Below, piece after piece: positions 47,298 through 59,573 of a stretch of 64,000 nucleotides of DNA; positions within the stretch are counted from its first letter, which is position 1; every line of letters begins with the position of its first letter. The translations under genes and the position numbers were made by a program. This DNA comes from Ilex aquifolium (lineage: Eukaryota; Streptophyta; Magnoliopsida; Aquifoliales; Aquifoliaceae): NCBI GenBank assembly GCA_951799425.1, contig OX637409.1:18649960-18713959 (forward strand), written 5' to 3'. The notes under the pieces were generated by a model. That model was not told where the DNA came from. It did no database searches and saw only the letters and a list, made by a program, of their open reading frames with translations.

Positions 47298-47489
47298 TGT
47301 TAAGTTTGGAAGATTAACATAATATTAAAGAGACAATATTTGGGGAGAAACGGAGAGAGGTTAAAATCATAACCTAGCTCTCATACATCACTTGTATTTA
47401 TAGTTAACTCACGATAATAAGAATTACACATACACCCTCTTACTATGAACAATTTACACGTACTACATTAATACTCTTAACACTCCCCC

Positions 47490-50234
47490 TCAAGCTGGAC
47501 TATATATATCATATAATCCAAGCTTGGAACAAATCGCTGTAAGACGTGTACGACTCAATGTTTTGGTAAACATATCTGCAAGCTGATCTTCAGATTTCAC
47601 AAATGGAGTTGTAATCTCCCCAGCTACTATCTTGTCCCGAATAAAGTGACAATCCACCTCAACATGTTTGGTTCTCTCGTGAAACACCGGATTGGCAGCG
47701 ATATGGATCGCTGCCTAGTTGTCACAGAACAACTGTAAAGGAGGTTAAACTGGAAACCCAATTTCCTGGAGAAAGTGTAGTAGCCAAGTCAACTCACTCG
47801 TCGTATGCGCCATTGCCCTATACTCAGCCTCAGCACTAGATCTTGCTACCACAGATTGTTTCTTACTTTTCCATGAGACAACATTACCTCCTAAGAAAGT
47901 ACAATAATCAGTGGATGATCTCCGATCAGAAGGAGAATCAGCCCAATCAGCATCTGAGAAACCTTCTACTCTAAGATGTCCATTAGCTCGATATAACAGT
48001 CCAAGTCCAGGAGCTCGTTTGAGATATCGCAGAATACGAGTAACTGCCTCCCAATGTGGTACTCTAGGAGACCCCATAAACTGACTTACTATACTGACTG
48101 CATATGAAATATCCGGTCGAGTAATAGTGAGATAATTGAGCTTCCCAACCAATCTGCGATACCGACCCGGATTCTCAAATAGTGCACCATCATCCATCAA
48201 CAGTTTCTGATTCGGATCCATAGGAACATCAATCGGTCTTCCACCAAGCAAACCTGCCTCCTCCAGCATGTCAAGTACATATTTCCTCTGGGATAAACAA
48301 ATACCCTGTTTAGATCGAGCCACTTCAATTCCCAAGAAATACCTGAGTTTTCTCAAATCCTTAGTATGAAATCGATCTTTCAAGAAGATTTTTAATTTGG
48401 CAATCCCCTCAGAATCATTTCCAGTGATCACAATATCATCTACATATACCACCAATAGAACGTAGCCAGCATCTGTCTGTCTATGAAACACAGAATGGTC
48501 TGTCTGACATCGAAGAAGACCAAACTCTAAAACTGCATCTGAAAACTTACCAAACCATGCCCTCGGTGACTGTTTCAAACCATACAAAGATTTCTTTAAC
48601 CGACATACACTCTTACCATACTCCTCCTGAGCAGTAAACCCAGGTGGCTGCTCCATGTATACCTCTTCAACCAAGTCACCATGTAGGAAGGCATTCTTGA
48701 CATCTAACTGAAACAAGGGCCAATCAAGGTTAGCAGCCAAAGAAATCAAGATAGGAACAAAAGAAATTTTGGCAACAGGAGAGAAGGTCTCCTCATAGTT
48801 AACACCATAGGTCTGAGTAAAGCCATTTGCAACAAGCCGGGCTTTGAGACGCTCCACAGAACCATCAGGATGAACTTTAACAGTATACACCCAACGACAA
48901 CCAACAGTTCGTTTACCAGGAGGTAAAGGAACAAGATCCCAAGTCCCATTATGATGCAAGGCATCCATCTCATCCTCCATAACTTTCCTCCAACCTGGAG
49001 CAGATAATGCATCATATAAATGCTTAGGAATAGATATAGTAGATAATTGAGAGGTAAAATAAGAGAAGACAGGAGACAAGGCATCATATGAAACAAAATG
49101 AGTAATGGGATGATTAGTAACACACGAACGAGTACCTTTGCGAAGAGCAATAGGTAAAGAGTCTATATTACCTGATGGACCAGGATCAGAAGGCGGCAAG
49201 GAAGACGGTACGGGCACCTCAGTCGATGGTCGAGGACGACGAGAGTATACACGAAGAGGTAAAGTAGATGGTAACACAGTGGGCAGCGGAATATCTGAAG
49301 ATGAGGGAATAGATGGTGGTACAAGAGATGATCCAAAGTCTAGATCCAAAGGCTGAGAAGGTGCTGAAAAATATGGAACAGATTCCTCAAATGTGACATC
49401 GGCACTAGTAAAGTATCGTCGTAGAGAAGGACTATAGCAACGATACCCCTTTTGTGTGCGGAAATAACCAAGAAATACACATTTGGTAGCTCGAGGGTCA
49501 AGTTTATCAAACCCAGGACCCAAATTGTGAACATAACAGACACATCCAAAAACCTTAGGAGTTAGGGAAAATAAGGGCTTACCAGGAAAAAAGACCGAAT
49601 ATGGACTTTGTCCATTTAACATAGAGGATAGCATGCGATTAATAAGGTGACAAGCAGTAAGAACAGCATCACTCCAAAAATATCGGGGAATATTCATCTG
49701 AAATAACAAGGCGCGGGTGACTTCCAACAAATGACGGTTCTTACGTTCAGCAACACCGTTCTGTGGAGATGTGTAAGCACAAGAAGTCTGATGAATAATG
49801 CCAGCTTTACTAAGATAAGCTGAAAAAGGATCAGATTCATATTCCCGAGCATTATTAGAACGTAAAATACGTATACGACAACCATACTGAGTTTTTATTT
49901 CCTTACGAAAGGTCTCAAATATAGAGAACAATTCAGACCGAGCTTTCATCAAAAACAACCAAGTCACACGAGAATAGTCATCCACAAATGACACAAAATA
50001 GGGATATTTATTAGATGAAATATTCTTTATGGGACCCCAGACATCAGAATGTACCAACTCAAATGGGCTAGACACACGATTATTGACTCTAGACGGAAAT
50101 GACACACGGTGATGCTTACTAATTTGACAAGCTTCACAAGACAAAGATGACACACCACTAAGACTAGGAACTTGACGTTTCAGATTCTGGAGAGAAGGAT
50201 GTCCAAGGTGACAATGCCATTGAAAAGGAGACAA
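47490..50234 (-). mobile_element. Integrase, reverse transcriptase and RNase H region of the nested copia
   Basis: Part of the fossil element. It starts with the pre-integrase HLGHPS and CEACQISKHHR zinc-binding pattern, then integrase core pieces (SDVWGP, NGVAERKNRH), then reverse transcriptase (VDIKNAFLHG-like VKNAFLHGDL, YVDDIVITG), then RNase H (SDADWADSPSDRRS, RSSAEAEYRAMA) and the tail [11 protein letters not shown]. This domain order (integrase before reverse transcriptase) defines copia. Confidence 0.9.
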
Positions 50235-50330
50235 CGAGGTCTGTAGAGCCCAAGTAGGTGAGTCAAAATCAAGGTAATATAAACCACCAACTTCATGTCC
50301 CGTACCAATCTTCCTCTTCGTCTTGAGATC

Positions 50331-50759
50331 CTAAAAGACACAATATGAAGGATAAAAGGTTACGGAACAATTGAGAGAACGGGTAATCTTGCTAATGGAA
50401 AGTAAACTAAAAGAAAACTGAGGAACAAATAACACGGAAGATAGGGACATATCATGACTCAAGTGAGTAGTCCCCAAACCTGAAACTTTAGAACAAGTAC
50501 CATTAGCAAGAGTGACACTACGTGTGGAACTAGTAGGCTGATAAGTAGAAAAAACACTAGACGCACCAATCATGTGGTCAGAAGCACCAGAGTCTATGAT
50601 CCAGGGACTGCGAGTAGAGGACAATAAACAAGTGGAAGTAGTACCTGACTGGGCAAAAGTAACAGTGGAGGGAGATGGAACAGTCTGTTGTTGGGACAGG
50701 AACTGAGCATACTTCTCTCGTGTAATAGTAACCAACCCAGTGTCTTGCTTGGGTTCCAT
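50331..50759 (-). mobile_element. Protease region of the nested copia
   Basis: Part of the fossil element. WIIDSGASDHM is the aspartic protease motif, at about 50565-50600. The region lies just upstream of the pre-integrase region. Confidence 0.8.
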
Positions 50760-51730
50760 AACAGTGCAGCAAATGGGTGTCTAAACACTGGACAAAACTT
50801 GAACAATGTACTAGATGCCTGAACCGGACCAAAAAATAGTGGCTGAATACCTGAACCGAGTGTGAAACACCTGCTGGATACTGAACCGGGCCTGTTAAGG
50901 TTACTGGAAAGAAGAACCGGAGAAAAGGAAGCTGCTGGACAACTGAACCGGGTTTGAAAACTGAACTGGACAACTGAACCGGACTGGACCGCTGAACCGG
51001 GCTGGAAAACCGGACTGGACCACTGAACCGGACCAGAAAAGGCCACTGGACCACTGAACCGGAGACAAAACAGAAGGATCCTGCCTGAACCGGTCTAAAA
51101 CTGACTGAACCGAGCCTGAACCGGTCTAAAACTGAATGAACCGGGCCTGAACCGGTCTAAACACTGACTGAACCAGGCCTGAACCGGACTTGAGCCAGTC
51201 TGGTCTGGTCTGAAGCTATTGGATCTGAGTCTGGATCCGGGTATGGATCTGGATCTGGATCTCGGTCGTCTTCTTCTCCAAAGAGCAAACCCTAATGCTC
51301 CTTCAACAACAAGAACCAACAAACACCAGTCGACTACACCACCGAACAGGAGCCACACCAACCGAACGCCAAGAACAACCACCACCACCACCGAAGTAGA
51401 ACCAGAAGCCCCAACCAAGCAGAACCAGAACCAATCGACTACACCAACGATCAAAACTCGATGAACAGCAACGTCGACCACAGTCGACTACAAATGAACA
51501 GCAACGTCGACCACAGTCGACTACACCACCGAAGCAAAATTCGATGAACAGCAACGTCGACTACTACCACCACCAGACACGACCAGTGCTTCGACAAACA
51601 CAGTACCACCACCACAAACCAGCCTCGAACCTCCGACAAGCGACACAGACACAGACCACCACCAACGATCAACACAGACCACCACCAACGAAAAATTAAT
51701 TTATTCAGAGTATATATTTATGATCGTAAT
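50760..51730 (-). mobile_element. Leader region of the nested copia, repeat-rich
   Basis: Occupies the place of gag, but no gag motif is seen. 50820-51210 has many imperfect CTGAACCGG repeats; 51290-51700 is CCACCA- and CGTCGACCACAGTCGAC-rich with direct repeats. Confidence 0.6.
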
Positions 51731-51921
51731 GCTCTGATACCATGTTAAGTTTGGAAGATTAACATAATATTAGAGAGACAATATTTGGGGAGAAACAGAG
51801 AGAGGTTAAAATCATAACCTAGCTCTCATACATCACTTGTATTTATAGTTAACTCATAAGAATTACACATACACCCTCTTACTATGAACAATTTACACGT
51901 ATTACATTAATACTCTTAACA

Positions 51922-54900
51922 TGCGGCATCAAGAGGAGCGCCCAAGGTGGAGAGGGTGAGACCCCTCGTCTGGGCGCCTTTTGACTTTTGTCTACCTTGT
52001 TCTTGTTAAGTCGTAGGTTGTTTGAGATGAAAACAAGACAGTTATAACAACAATAATCTTGCAAAATTTTATTTCATAAAATAATGAATAACAAAATAAA
52101 TCAACTGAAACTATAAAAGATAGATAAAATCTTCAGGTGGGCCAATGTTTCCTTGGCGGAGTTGTAGCCCTCAAGAGATTGTTTGAATTTCTCCAAGGGG
52201 TTGTTGGCGTCCTCTGTCGTCCTGGTCTCGGTCAGGTGGCAGGGCTTGACCTCTGCCAGCAATGTACTGCCTCAACTGGCCACGCTGTATGAGCTCCTCG
52301 ATCTGCCTCTTGAGCTCATAGCAGTCATCAGTGTCATGGCCATGGTCGCGGTGGAAGCGACAGTACATGCTGTGATTTCTGCGGTTTGGGGCGGACTTCA
52401 TTTTTTCGGGCCAACGGAGCGTGGGGTCATCCTGTATCTGACATAGGATGTGCTCCACCGAGGCGTTGAGTGACGTGAAAGGTTGTCGCTCTCTCAGAGG
52501 TGGCGGACCAAGGCGGTCCTTGACAGAGATTCCCTCTATCCTATTTCTTTTGTTCTCTACCTCCCACCGGTCTTCGAGGGTGTCCTTCCTTTTCTCCCCT
52601 CCTCGGGAGGACTCACCTCTATGGGCTTTGGTGACGTCCTCGGCGTTCATATATTTCTGTGCCCTGGACAGTAGCTCGGGCATGCTGGAGGGCGGCTTCT
52701 TGAGGACTGAGAACATGAAGCTGGAGGTGCGGAGGCCGGCAATAAAGGCGGCCAGAGCTACCATATCATCTGGCTCCTCAACCTGGAGAATCTCCTCATT
52801 GAAGCGGGCAAGGTAGTCCCTTAGGCTTTCATCCCTGTCCTGCTTGATGGTGAGCAGGTGAGTCACTGGTTTCTGATGTCGGCGTCCCCCAATGAAGTGG
52901 GAGACGAAGGACCTACTCAACTCTGCGAAAGAGCGGATGGAGGAGGGCATAAGCTTGAAGAACCACTGGTGAGCAGACTGATTGACATCAATTTATTGTA
53001 AATTAAAGTTATTAATAAAGTCGAATTAGTGTAATAAAATAACTAAAAAGTAGTAAATATTATGAATTATAATTTGTATGTAAATTAAAAGTTTTTACAT
53101 TTTACGTCCAAAGTTTCATGTTTAATGCAGGAATACTACAAGATAGGAAGTACAAAGTGTCAAAACTTGAAAGGAAAAAGGACCAAAGCGTATTTTCATC
53201 ACAAGGATAAGTCATAACATGCAACTTGCATCTCCAGCAAGGTTTCACCGTCCAGACGATGGCCTGCCGTCCGGACGGTCCTCAAGGCCAGCTCAAAGCT
53301 TATCTCTTCCTCCCACTTGCTCCTCACGCCTATAAATAGGCTGCACCCCTTCAGCATTCAAAGAAGGCCGGAACTGAGAGAGAAACCAAGAGAGAAACTG
53401 AGAAAGATACGAGAGAAGTTCTGAAGCTTTTCCGAAGAGAGAAAAAGAGAGAAAAGAAAAGAGAAAGCACGCTCCGGTCCGTGTTATACTTCAGTCCTAT
53501 ATGTACTTTTATATTTTCGTTATATCTTTCCATTCGGATAGTTGAACTGCTGCCACTTTTTCATCTTAATCGATCATAAGAGTGGTTGTGCTTCAATCGT
53601 TCCCTGCGAAAGACATTTAAATTCCGCACTTTACTTTCTGTTGTAATGACAACTGCTAGCACTCCTTGCTTGTCTATAGCAATGGAGTGTGAGTAGTTCC
53701 GTATATCCTCCGGTTCGAGGGGAACACATGTATAATATTGATCTGTTTATGGAATTGCTGATGTTTTATTTATACGTTTATTATATATATGAGACGGGCC
53801 AGCTAGAATGACCCCGGCGTTCCTACCGGTATGGTTAACCCTCCACCGGAATGCTGAGGAAGTTCCACTGACGCCTGGTATTACTATATATAATAATATT
53901 GCCTGCTAGAATAACCCCGGTGATCCCATCGGTATGGCTAGTCCTCCACCGGAACGCTGAGGAAGTTCTACTGTCAATATATATATTACAAGATAACCTA
54001 TTGAATAATTCAAGTATGTCGTTTGAGTGACTTCACTTAATGGGTGACATATCTAAATACAGTTAGCCTAAGAAGCGGTTGTATTATGATTAACTACCAC
54101 CGGTTGACCTGACAAGTCACCGGAAGATAGTCTATACCATCTGCGGATTCTGCTTGAATTAATCAATTGGACATCTATAACCAGTGTAGCCTAAGGAGCA
54201 GCTGAGTTATAATATATTACTACCACAATGAGCCTAAGAAGCTATTGTGTTCTTATTTGTATACATCAGACCTGCCGATTGACTTACCAGTAAAATGGAA
54301 GTTAATTGAGGTGAGGTAGCAATTCCATAATACGACCAATATAACGCATGTGGGATCCTTGAACTGAAGGATATCTTTTATATTTCTGTCATTAATCTAC
54401 TTTACTTACGCATTTCATTATTGTTGTAATTTAATTCCGTCTTTTAATTAAGTTAAGTTACTCAAACAGACTAAGCTCACACCACAAGCTCTTAAACATC
54501 AAACTACTCCAAACAACCTCTTTATGGCTTTATTTTTATTTTATTGTTTTTATTTTATCTTTAACTTCTAATTACTAAAACTCTCTGTGGGATCGATACT
54601 TGGACTTAAAAACCGAGAAAACTACAATTTGACCATTTATACTTGGGTGTAATATAATAATATAATTCAGACACACTAAAAAGTGCGAATCACAGACCCC
54701 TTCAAGGTGGTAGGGAAAGCTCTGCACATAATCTCCTCAGGCACGTTGTGGAGTTGCATAAGGGATTTGTACGTGTCCAGGTGGTCAAGAGGGTCTTTGG
54801 TGCCATCGAAGATCTCGATATTGGGCATCTTGAACTTCGAAGGCAGAGGATAATTGACAATATCAGCAGTAAAAGGAGTATCAGTACGTCTTACCAGGTA

Positions 54901-55449
54901 GTCTACGGCCTCAGACGCCTGTGCCTTGATGTCGTTGAGGGCATCACCAAGCTGGTTCTGCACCTCTCTGATCTTCTCGTCCCACTGGTTAGGGACATCT
55001 TCAGTCGGATGATGGTACTTACTTTGATGGTCACTGTATTGACTCTCACCGTCTTCATCCTCCTGCGTAGGTACGTGTGAGAGAGGAGGAATACGCGAGC
55101 TGCCTGCGCGTTGAGGAGAGACTGCTGGGCGAGGGGCGCCCTGTGGCCTCGGGGCCTTCTGGCGAAGGGCCCCCTGGTGAGGGGCTGCCAGCCCCTCTAC
55201 TGTTGAAGGGAGTGGTGCTCCTCCTGCGGGGTGAGGGGCGACGCCCCCTTGGGTGAGCATCAATTGGATGATCTGCTGGTTCTGTTCCACCAGCAGCTGC
55301 ATGGTCTGCAAGAGTTGTTGCTGCAGTCCAACGGCGGGAGTAGCCGTGGCAGATGGTCCCAAAGGTGCGGGGGGAGGCGGAGCCTCCTCCCGGTGAGCCG
55401 GGTTGTTGTCTCCCGGTTGTTGGCTCATTGACCTTATAGTGATCGCCAT
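51922..55449 (-). mobile_element. gag region of the gag-only element, split by a solo LTR
   Basis: Part of the fossil element. 55449-54698 holds the N-terminal part (Q-rich LLQTMQLLVEQNQQIIQLML, FDGTKDPLDHLDTY). 52973-52171 holds the rest of the gag core (SLRDYLARFNEEIL) and CRFHRDHGHDTDDC, close to the Tat-lineage gag in this window. 51922-52170 is GC-rich 3' sequence. Confidence 0.8.
52979..54692 (+). mobile_element. Solo LTR (1.7 kb) inserted in the gag region
   Basis: Ends TGATTGACATCAATTT and AAAGTGCGAATCA. Target duplication CAGAC at 52974-52978 and 54693-54697. A TATAAATAGG is at about 53331 on the plus strand, which suggests plus orientation. It contains an imperfect internal duplication of about 120 bp (53800-53975, CCTCCACCGGAA-GCTGAGGAAG). 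No internal domain; the family is not determined. Confidence 0.85.
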
Positions 55450-55499
55450 GGATTAAAAAAGAACATAAAACTTAGTCGTTCCCACAGACGGCGCCAAAC

Positions 55500-56635
55500 T
55501 GATGATGCACAAAATTGTCTTTGGCAGCGATCAACAGTCAAGTATATGAATAGGTGTAATTAATGAGCAATAAACAATCAATCAATAGCAATCGAGGAAT
55601 TAAAATTGTAAACAGAGAATCAACACAGAGATTTATAATGGTTCGGTCTCGGATGACCTACTCCACTTTCGGAAATGGCAGCGATGGTCTGGTGTTCTTT
55701 ATTGATGAAATATCAGTCACCGGAGAGTTACAGAGCTTTGAGAGAGAGAGAAAGAGAGAGTGAGAGAGAGAGAGAGAGCAAGTGTGTAGTCAGGTATTGG
55801 AGGCGTCTGAGATGTAGGAGATGTTGTAAGTCTGTCTTTACCCTTGAGAGGGCTTACATTATATAGCTATGGTGAGGCGGTGCCGTGAGGAAGAGGTCTT
55901 GCACTATTTTGGTAAGTACAATCATGGTAAGAGTTGACCTCTTTGGCAAGCACAATTAAGGTAGGAGTTGATCTCCGTATCCCGTCATTCTCTCCCTCGT
56001 GCTCCTATTTAGTCGGAGGAGAGTCTTGATTGGATTGGACTTTAGGCTGGACCTTGAGTTGGAGTGGGCGTACCGGAGTACCAAGGCAAGAGGAGCACCA
56101 AGGGGTAGGGACCCAAGGGGCGGCGCCCAAGGGTTGTCATGCCCCTTTGGGTGTTTTCCTTGGGCTTAGGTGTTGGTCTACTAGTGTCTTCCTTCTTGGA
56201 CTTGAGGCATCACGGCATGAGGAGAGATCACTTGACTTGAGGCACCACGGCATGAGGAGCAGGAAGAGGTAGGCGCCCAAGGGGCTCCCTAGTCGGCGCC
56301 CAATGGTTGGCGCCCAAGTGCGGGGTCCAAGTGCGGCGTCCAAGTGCGGCGTCCAAGTGCGGCGCCCAAGTGATGAGTCCCTAGTGAGCGGCGCCCAAGT
56401 GATGACCCCTAGTGGTCGGCGCCCAAGTGATGACCTCCTAGTGGTCGGCGCCCAAGTGATGGGTGACCTCTTGTTGGCGCCCCTTGGCCATTTGGCTTCC
56501 TTCTGGATTCCTTTTGGATGGGTTGACCCGACTGAATGGGTCTCAGCGACTTGGGCTTCTTCTTGAGTTTTTAATATTTGGGCCATTCTCGATTTATTTT
56601 TATCGGGCTTGGCCCAGTCAAATTTGGGCTCGTCA
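55500..56635 (-). repeat. 5' LTR of the gag-only element
   Basis: 1,136 bp, TGATGATGCACAAAA...GGGCTCGTCA. Longer than its partner, mainly through small insertions including additional GA-run units and GC-rich repeat units. Confidence 0.85.
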
Positions 56636-57865
56636 ACGATCATAGTCTTTGCGAGTTTTTTACCGACAAGTATATTAATGTTTTTTGTTTTTAGTTATTT
56701 TAAAAAGTATTTCACTCATAATAGATAAAAAAAAAATAAAAAGGGGGATTAAAAAGGGGAGGGGATAAAAATAAGTAGTTTGATTTGTGTTTTAATTTTA
56801 AATAAGGACAAAAATATAGCTAGAGTGAGAACGTGTGTGTATGAGAGATAAAATGACTAGTGATGTCTAAAATACACTACTTTTTAAACATTTTCAACTT
56901 TATTATTTTTTTGTCAAATTTAATTTTGTGGGTCATTGGACTAGACTTTTGGACCCAAATTATTTAACTAAGATTTTTTCTTTTGTTGAAATTTTGGTTG
57001 AGTTTTTTGTTGGACTTAATTTTTATAGATTTAAATTTTTGATATGGACTATGTTATATAGACCTATAAATTTGAGGCCTCTTATTTATTTTCTGTTTAA
57101 TATGGTGGAAAATTGGGTGGATCAAAAGTGGAGGGTGAAAAATGAGACAGAAGGAAAACTTTTTCATTGTTTAGTTTGAAAGGAAAAGGTAATGGAAAGT
57201 AAAAATGAGAGGAAACCGCATCAATTTCGCCCACCATTTTTAATCCGTCTGTTTTAGGTAGAAAGTTGGAGAGAGAAAAGTAGTTTTGAGTGGGGCTAAG
57301 TTAATTTATTAAAATACCCTTCAACTTTTTGGCCTTTCCAAATGTCTGCACACTAACTAATGTATTTATGTAATTGGTTTAAACATTACAAACGAACTTT
57401 TTTTTTTTTTTTTCACTTTCCAGCACATTCTAGAACTCATCTTCCATGTTTAACTCGACAAAATACATTCATATTTTTCACTTTTCCAATTGATATTACA
57501 TTTTTCTATACTAGTCAAATTAAAATATATTTATTCGATAATATAGCAAATTAGGGGCTTTGAATTTTTATGTCATGGTAAATATTTTTTTTTTATATAA
57601 AGGTATATTAGTAAATTAAAGGTGTTTACTTTTGCCTTTCCTTTTTTTTTTTTGCTTCTAATACCAAATAATAGAAAGTTTATCCTTCCAGTTTTTCATC
57701 CATTTTACCAAACAAAAAAAGAGAGAAAAAGGGTTTCCTTCCTTCATAGATAGAAAGTTCATCTCTTCTACTTTTCTATCTCTTTTATTTTTCATCATCC
57801 TAGCCAAACATACCATTAGTTGGAGCTAAAACGTGTGCTTTAGTGGCCTTGCATATGGCCGGCCT
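56636..57865. other. Intergenic, shared with unit A 9631-10960
   Basis: No gene seen. Continues the host sequence after the target duplication. It lacks the SINE present in unit A. Confidence 0.45.
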
Positions 57866-57957
57866 TAGTCTCACTGAGACGAGAGAAGGGCATCAAACAG
57901 TTTGGCCATGGCCAGCGCTTCAAATTCTCCATCTTCTCTGCTTCTCTTCGCTTTCAT
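57866..57957 (-). pseudogene. ZAT 5' relic, unit B
   Basis: Duplicate of 10961-11054. Leftwards from ATG at 57957-57955 it reads MKAKRSREDGEFEALAMAK, then diverges before the fingers. The leader similarity extends to about 58010. Confidence 0.75.
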
Positions 57958-58661
57958 GGTCTGTAAAATATTATTCAAAAATAGAATGTCTCAAAAAAAA
58001 AAATTTATTATTTTTTCATGAGCTCCAGCCCGTAATAAAGGGTCAATCCGTGCAATGTGAAGATCACATTTTAATGTGATGTCATCTTGCTCAAAATTAA
58101 TCCTCTAATTGAGACATGGGATTCTCACGTGATACTTTTTTTTGTAAATCTTGCATTTGCATTTCGGACATAAAGATTTAACTAAAACGTGACTTAAAGT
58201 TTGAACGCATGATCCTTTTAATGGATAGTTTAACATAGTAATTAGATGTAAATTCTAAGTGGTGTAAAGTATAATTCGACTAAATAGTGAGTGAGCATGG
58301 ATGATCAGATATTATAACGATATTGTTTTCCTTGTAAACATGTCCCGTGGCTAACCAATTACAGTAGTCGATAGGATGAAACTCGATAATTTTGTGTTTC
58401 CGATAAAATTGGGTGTGGTCATCAAGTGGAGTAAATATTGAGTGTAACGATTACATCATATCATTATATTGACATGATATAACCGTCGAATAATAAGATA
58501 ATATTTGGACAAGTGAATCCCACGTGAATAATTACTGCATGACATAGATGGGTAGTTATTTAATTACGTGAGATTCACTTGCCCACATATTGTCTTATAA
58601 TTGAACGGTTACAGGTGGGACTCAAACTCCTATTTTAGATCGAAACACAAAATTACTCCTT
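57958..58661. other. Spacer with truncated fold-back MITE
   Basis: Aligned with unit A 11055-11820. The fold-back element at 58436-58610 keeps its left arm but has lost its right terminus. No gene seen. Confidence 0.4.
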
Positions 58662-58780
58662 TCCAATCCTAGTTATACTCAACAAGCCAAAAACTTAGAA
58701 CTAGATAGTCCTAATCCTAGTTAAACTCAATAAGCCAATAACTTAGAACTAGATAGTCCTAATCCTAGGTATACTCCTAG
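58662..58780 (+). promoter_or_regulatory. 48-bp direct repeats, unit B
   Basis: Same arrangement as 11822-11941 with small sequence changes. The TATA box TATATATAA follows at 58793-58801. Confidence 0.5.
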
Positions 58781-58878
58781 TTAATTTAACACTATATATA
58801 ATAGTCCAGTACACTAACCGAGGCAAATTATTTACACACACAAAGAGTGATTATAGTAATAGTTTGGAGCTTTTGATC

Positions 58879-59573
58879 ATGGAAAACTTCCTCATGACAG
58901 ATTACATATGCATGAAGCTGCAACAGCACTGGGAGCGGATGCAGATGCAGATGTTGCAGCTGCAAATAGAACAAGAACGACAAGCACAACAAAGAAAGGC
59001 GATACTTGTTGAAGAGAGTTTTTCAAGGATGTTTCAGCAATGGCAGAAGCAACAAGAAATACAACAAGTTCAACTACAACAATGGAGGATGATGAATCGT
59101 GGTCAAGAGGGTTCAAGCCTGAATATTGATTACTCGAAATTCACGTCGTTCTTAGAAGTTGATAACTCCTTCTTTACCCCGTGGAAGCGTCATGATTTTG
59201 ATTTAAATTCAAATAATCGTAGAACATACGATATTTCAAAACAATACATGAAGTTAAAACCGGGTTCATTCTTCTCCTAAAACGTGAGTTTTTCTCCTTA
59301 ACACAGTTTCACCATGTAAATATAGTTTGCCTCTAGGGCAATTAATCATTCATTACAATAACTAGGTTATAGAGTATCTTAAAGTGGAGGGCATATTGCT
59401 AGTTTATGTATATTTCTTCTCTCTTCAAAGTAAAACAGTCTATTTTTGTTTATTTCTTGGGTGTAAGACTAATAACAATTTCTCTAAAACAGGTACAAGA
59501 TCGTGGGAAGCAGCTTTTGGGCAATCTCCTTGAGCACAGAGAAAATTCTGAAGAACCAATCCCTCCTAATTAG
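58879..59573 (+). CDS. Glutamine-rich protein of unknown function (unit B copy), stop at end of exon 1
   Basis: Paralogue of 12037-12743, with the same ATG context, intron position and exon 2 (59493-59573). Here the codons before the donor (GT at 59284) read TCC TAA AAC, so translation ends at 59280 after 133 residues, two codons before the splice junction; exon 2 is then untranslated. The reading frame is otherwise open. Relative to unit A about ten residues differ, mainly in the Q-rich half (for example W to R and Q to L), while SSLNIDYSKFTSFLEVD and FFTPWKRHDFDLN are kept. It may still make a shortened protein, since the loss affects only the last 28 residues. The promoter repeats and TATA box are intact. 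Confidence 0.65.

Larger units (their letters stand above)
47298..51921 (-). mobile_element. Ty1/copia LTR retrotransposon nested in the gag-only element, 4.6 kb
   Basis: LTRs at 47298-47482 (185 bp) and 51743-51921 (179 bp), differing by three substitutions and one 6-bp indel (about 98% identity), so it is young. Primer-binding site TGGTATCAGAGC (minus strand, 51742-51731) matches initiator tRNA-Met, and the purine tract CTTGAGGGGGAG abuts the other LTR. Flanks GGCGG and TGCGG are a target duplication with one mismatch. Pol appears nearly whole, with few breaks. A usual gag with zinc knuckle is not recognisable between the primer site and protease; that stretch is rich in CTGAACCGG repeats. 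Confidence 0.9.
44768..56635 (-). mobile_element. Gag-only gypsy-type LTR retrotransposon (TR-GAG-like), 11.9 kb with nested insertions
   Basis: Target duplication ACGAT at 44763-44767 and 56636-56640. LTRs at 44768-45851 and 55500-56635. Primer-binding site 55477-55496 and polypurine tract at about 45852-45878 (minus strand GGGGCATGGGGGGCATGGGG), so the element reads right to left. Only gag-type sequence is recognisable; no protease, reverse transcriptase or integrase of its own was found. Removing the nested copia and solo LTR leaves about 5.5 kb. The LTRs are similar, with scattered substitutions and small indels, so it is fairly young. Such non-autonomous elements are thought to depend on related autonomous ones. 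Confidence 0.85.

Noticed and set aside
49138-49356. Plus-strand frame within the copia
   Set aside because: Shadow of the copia reading frame on the other strand.
51219-51675. V/G-rich and T-rich frames near 51.3 kb
   Set aside because: Low-complexity translation of CCACCA-type repeats in the copia leader.
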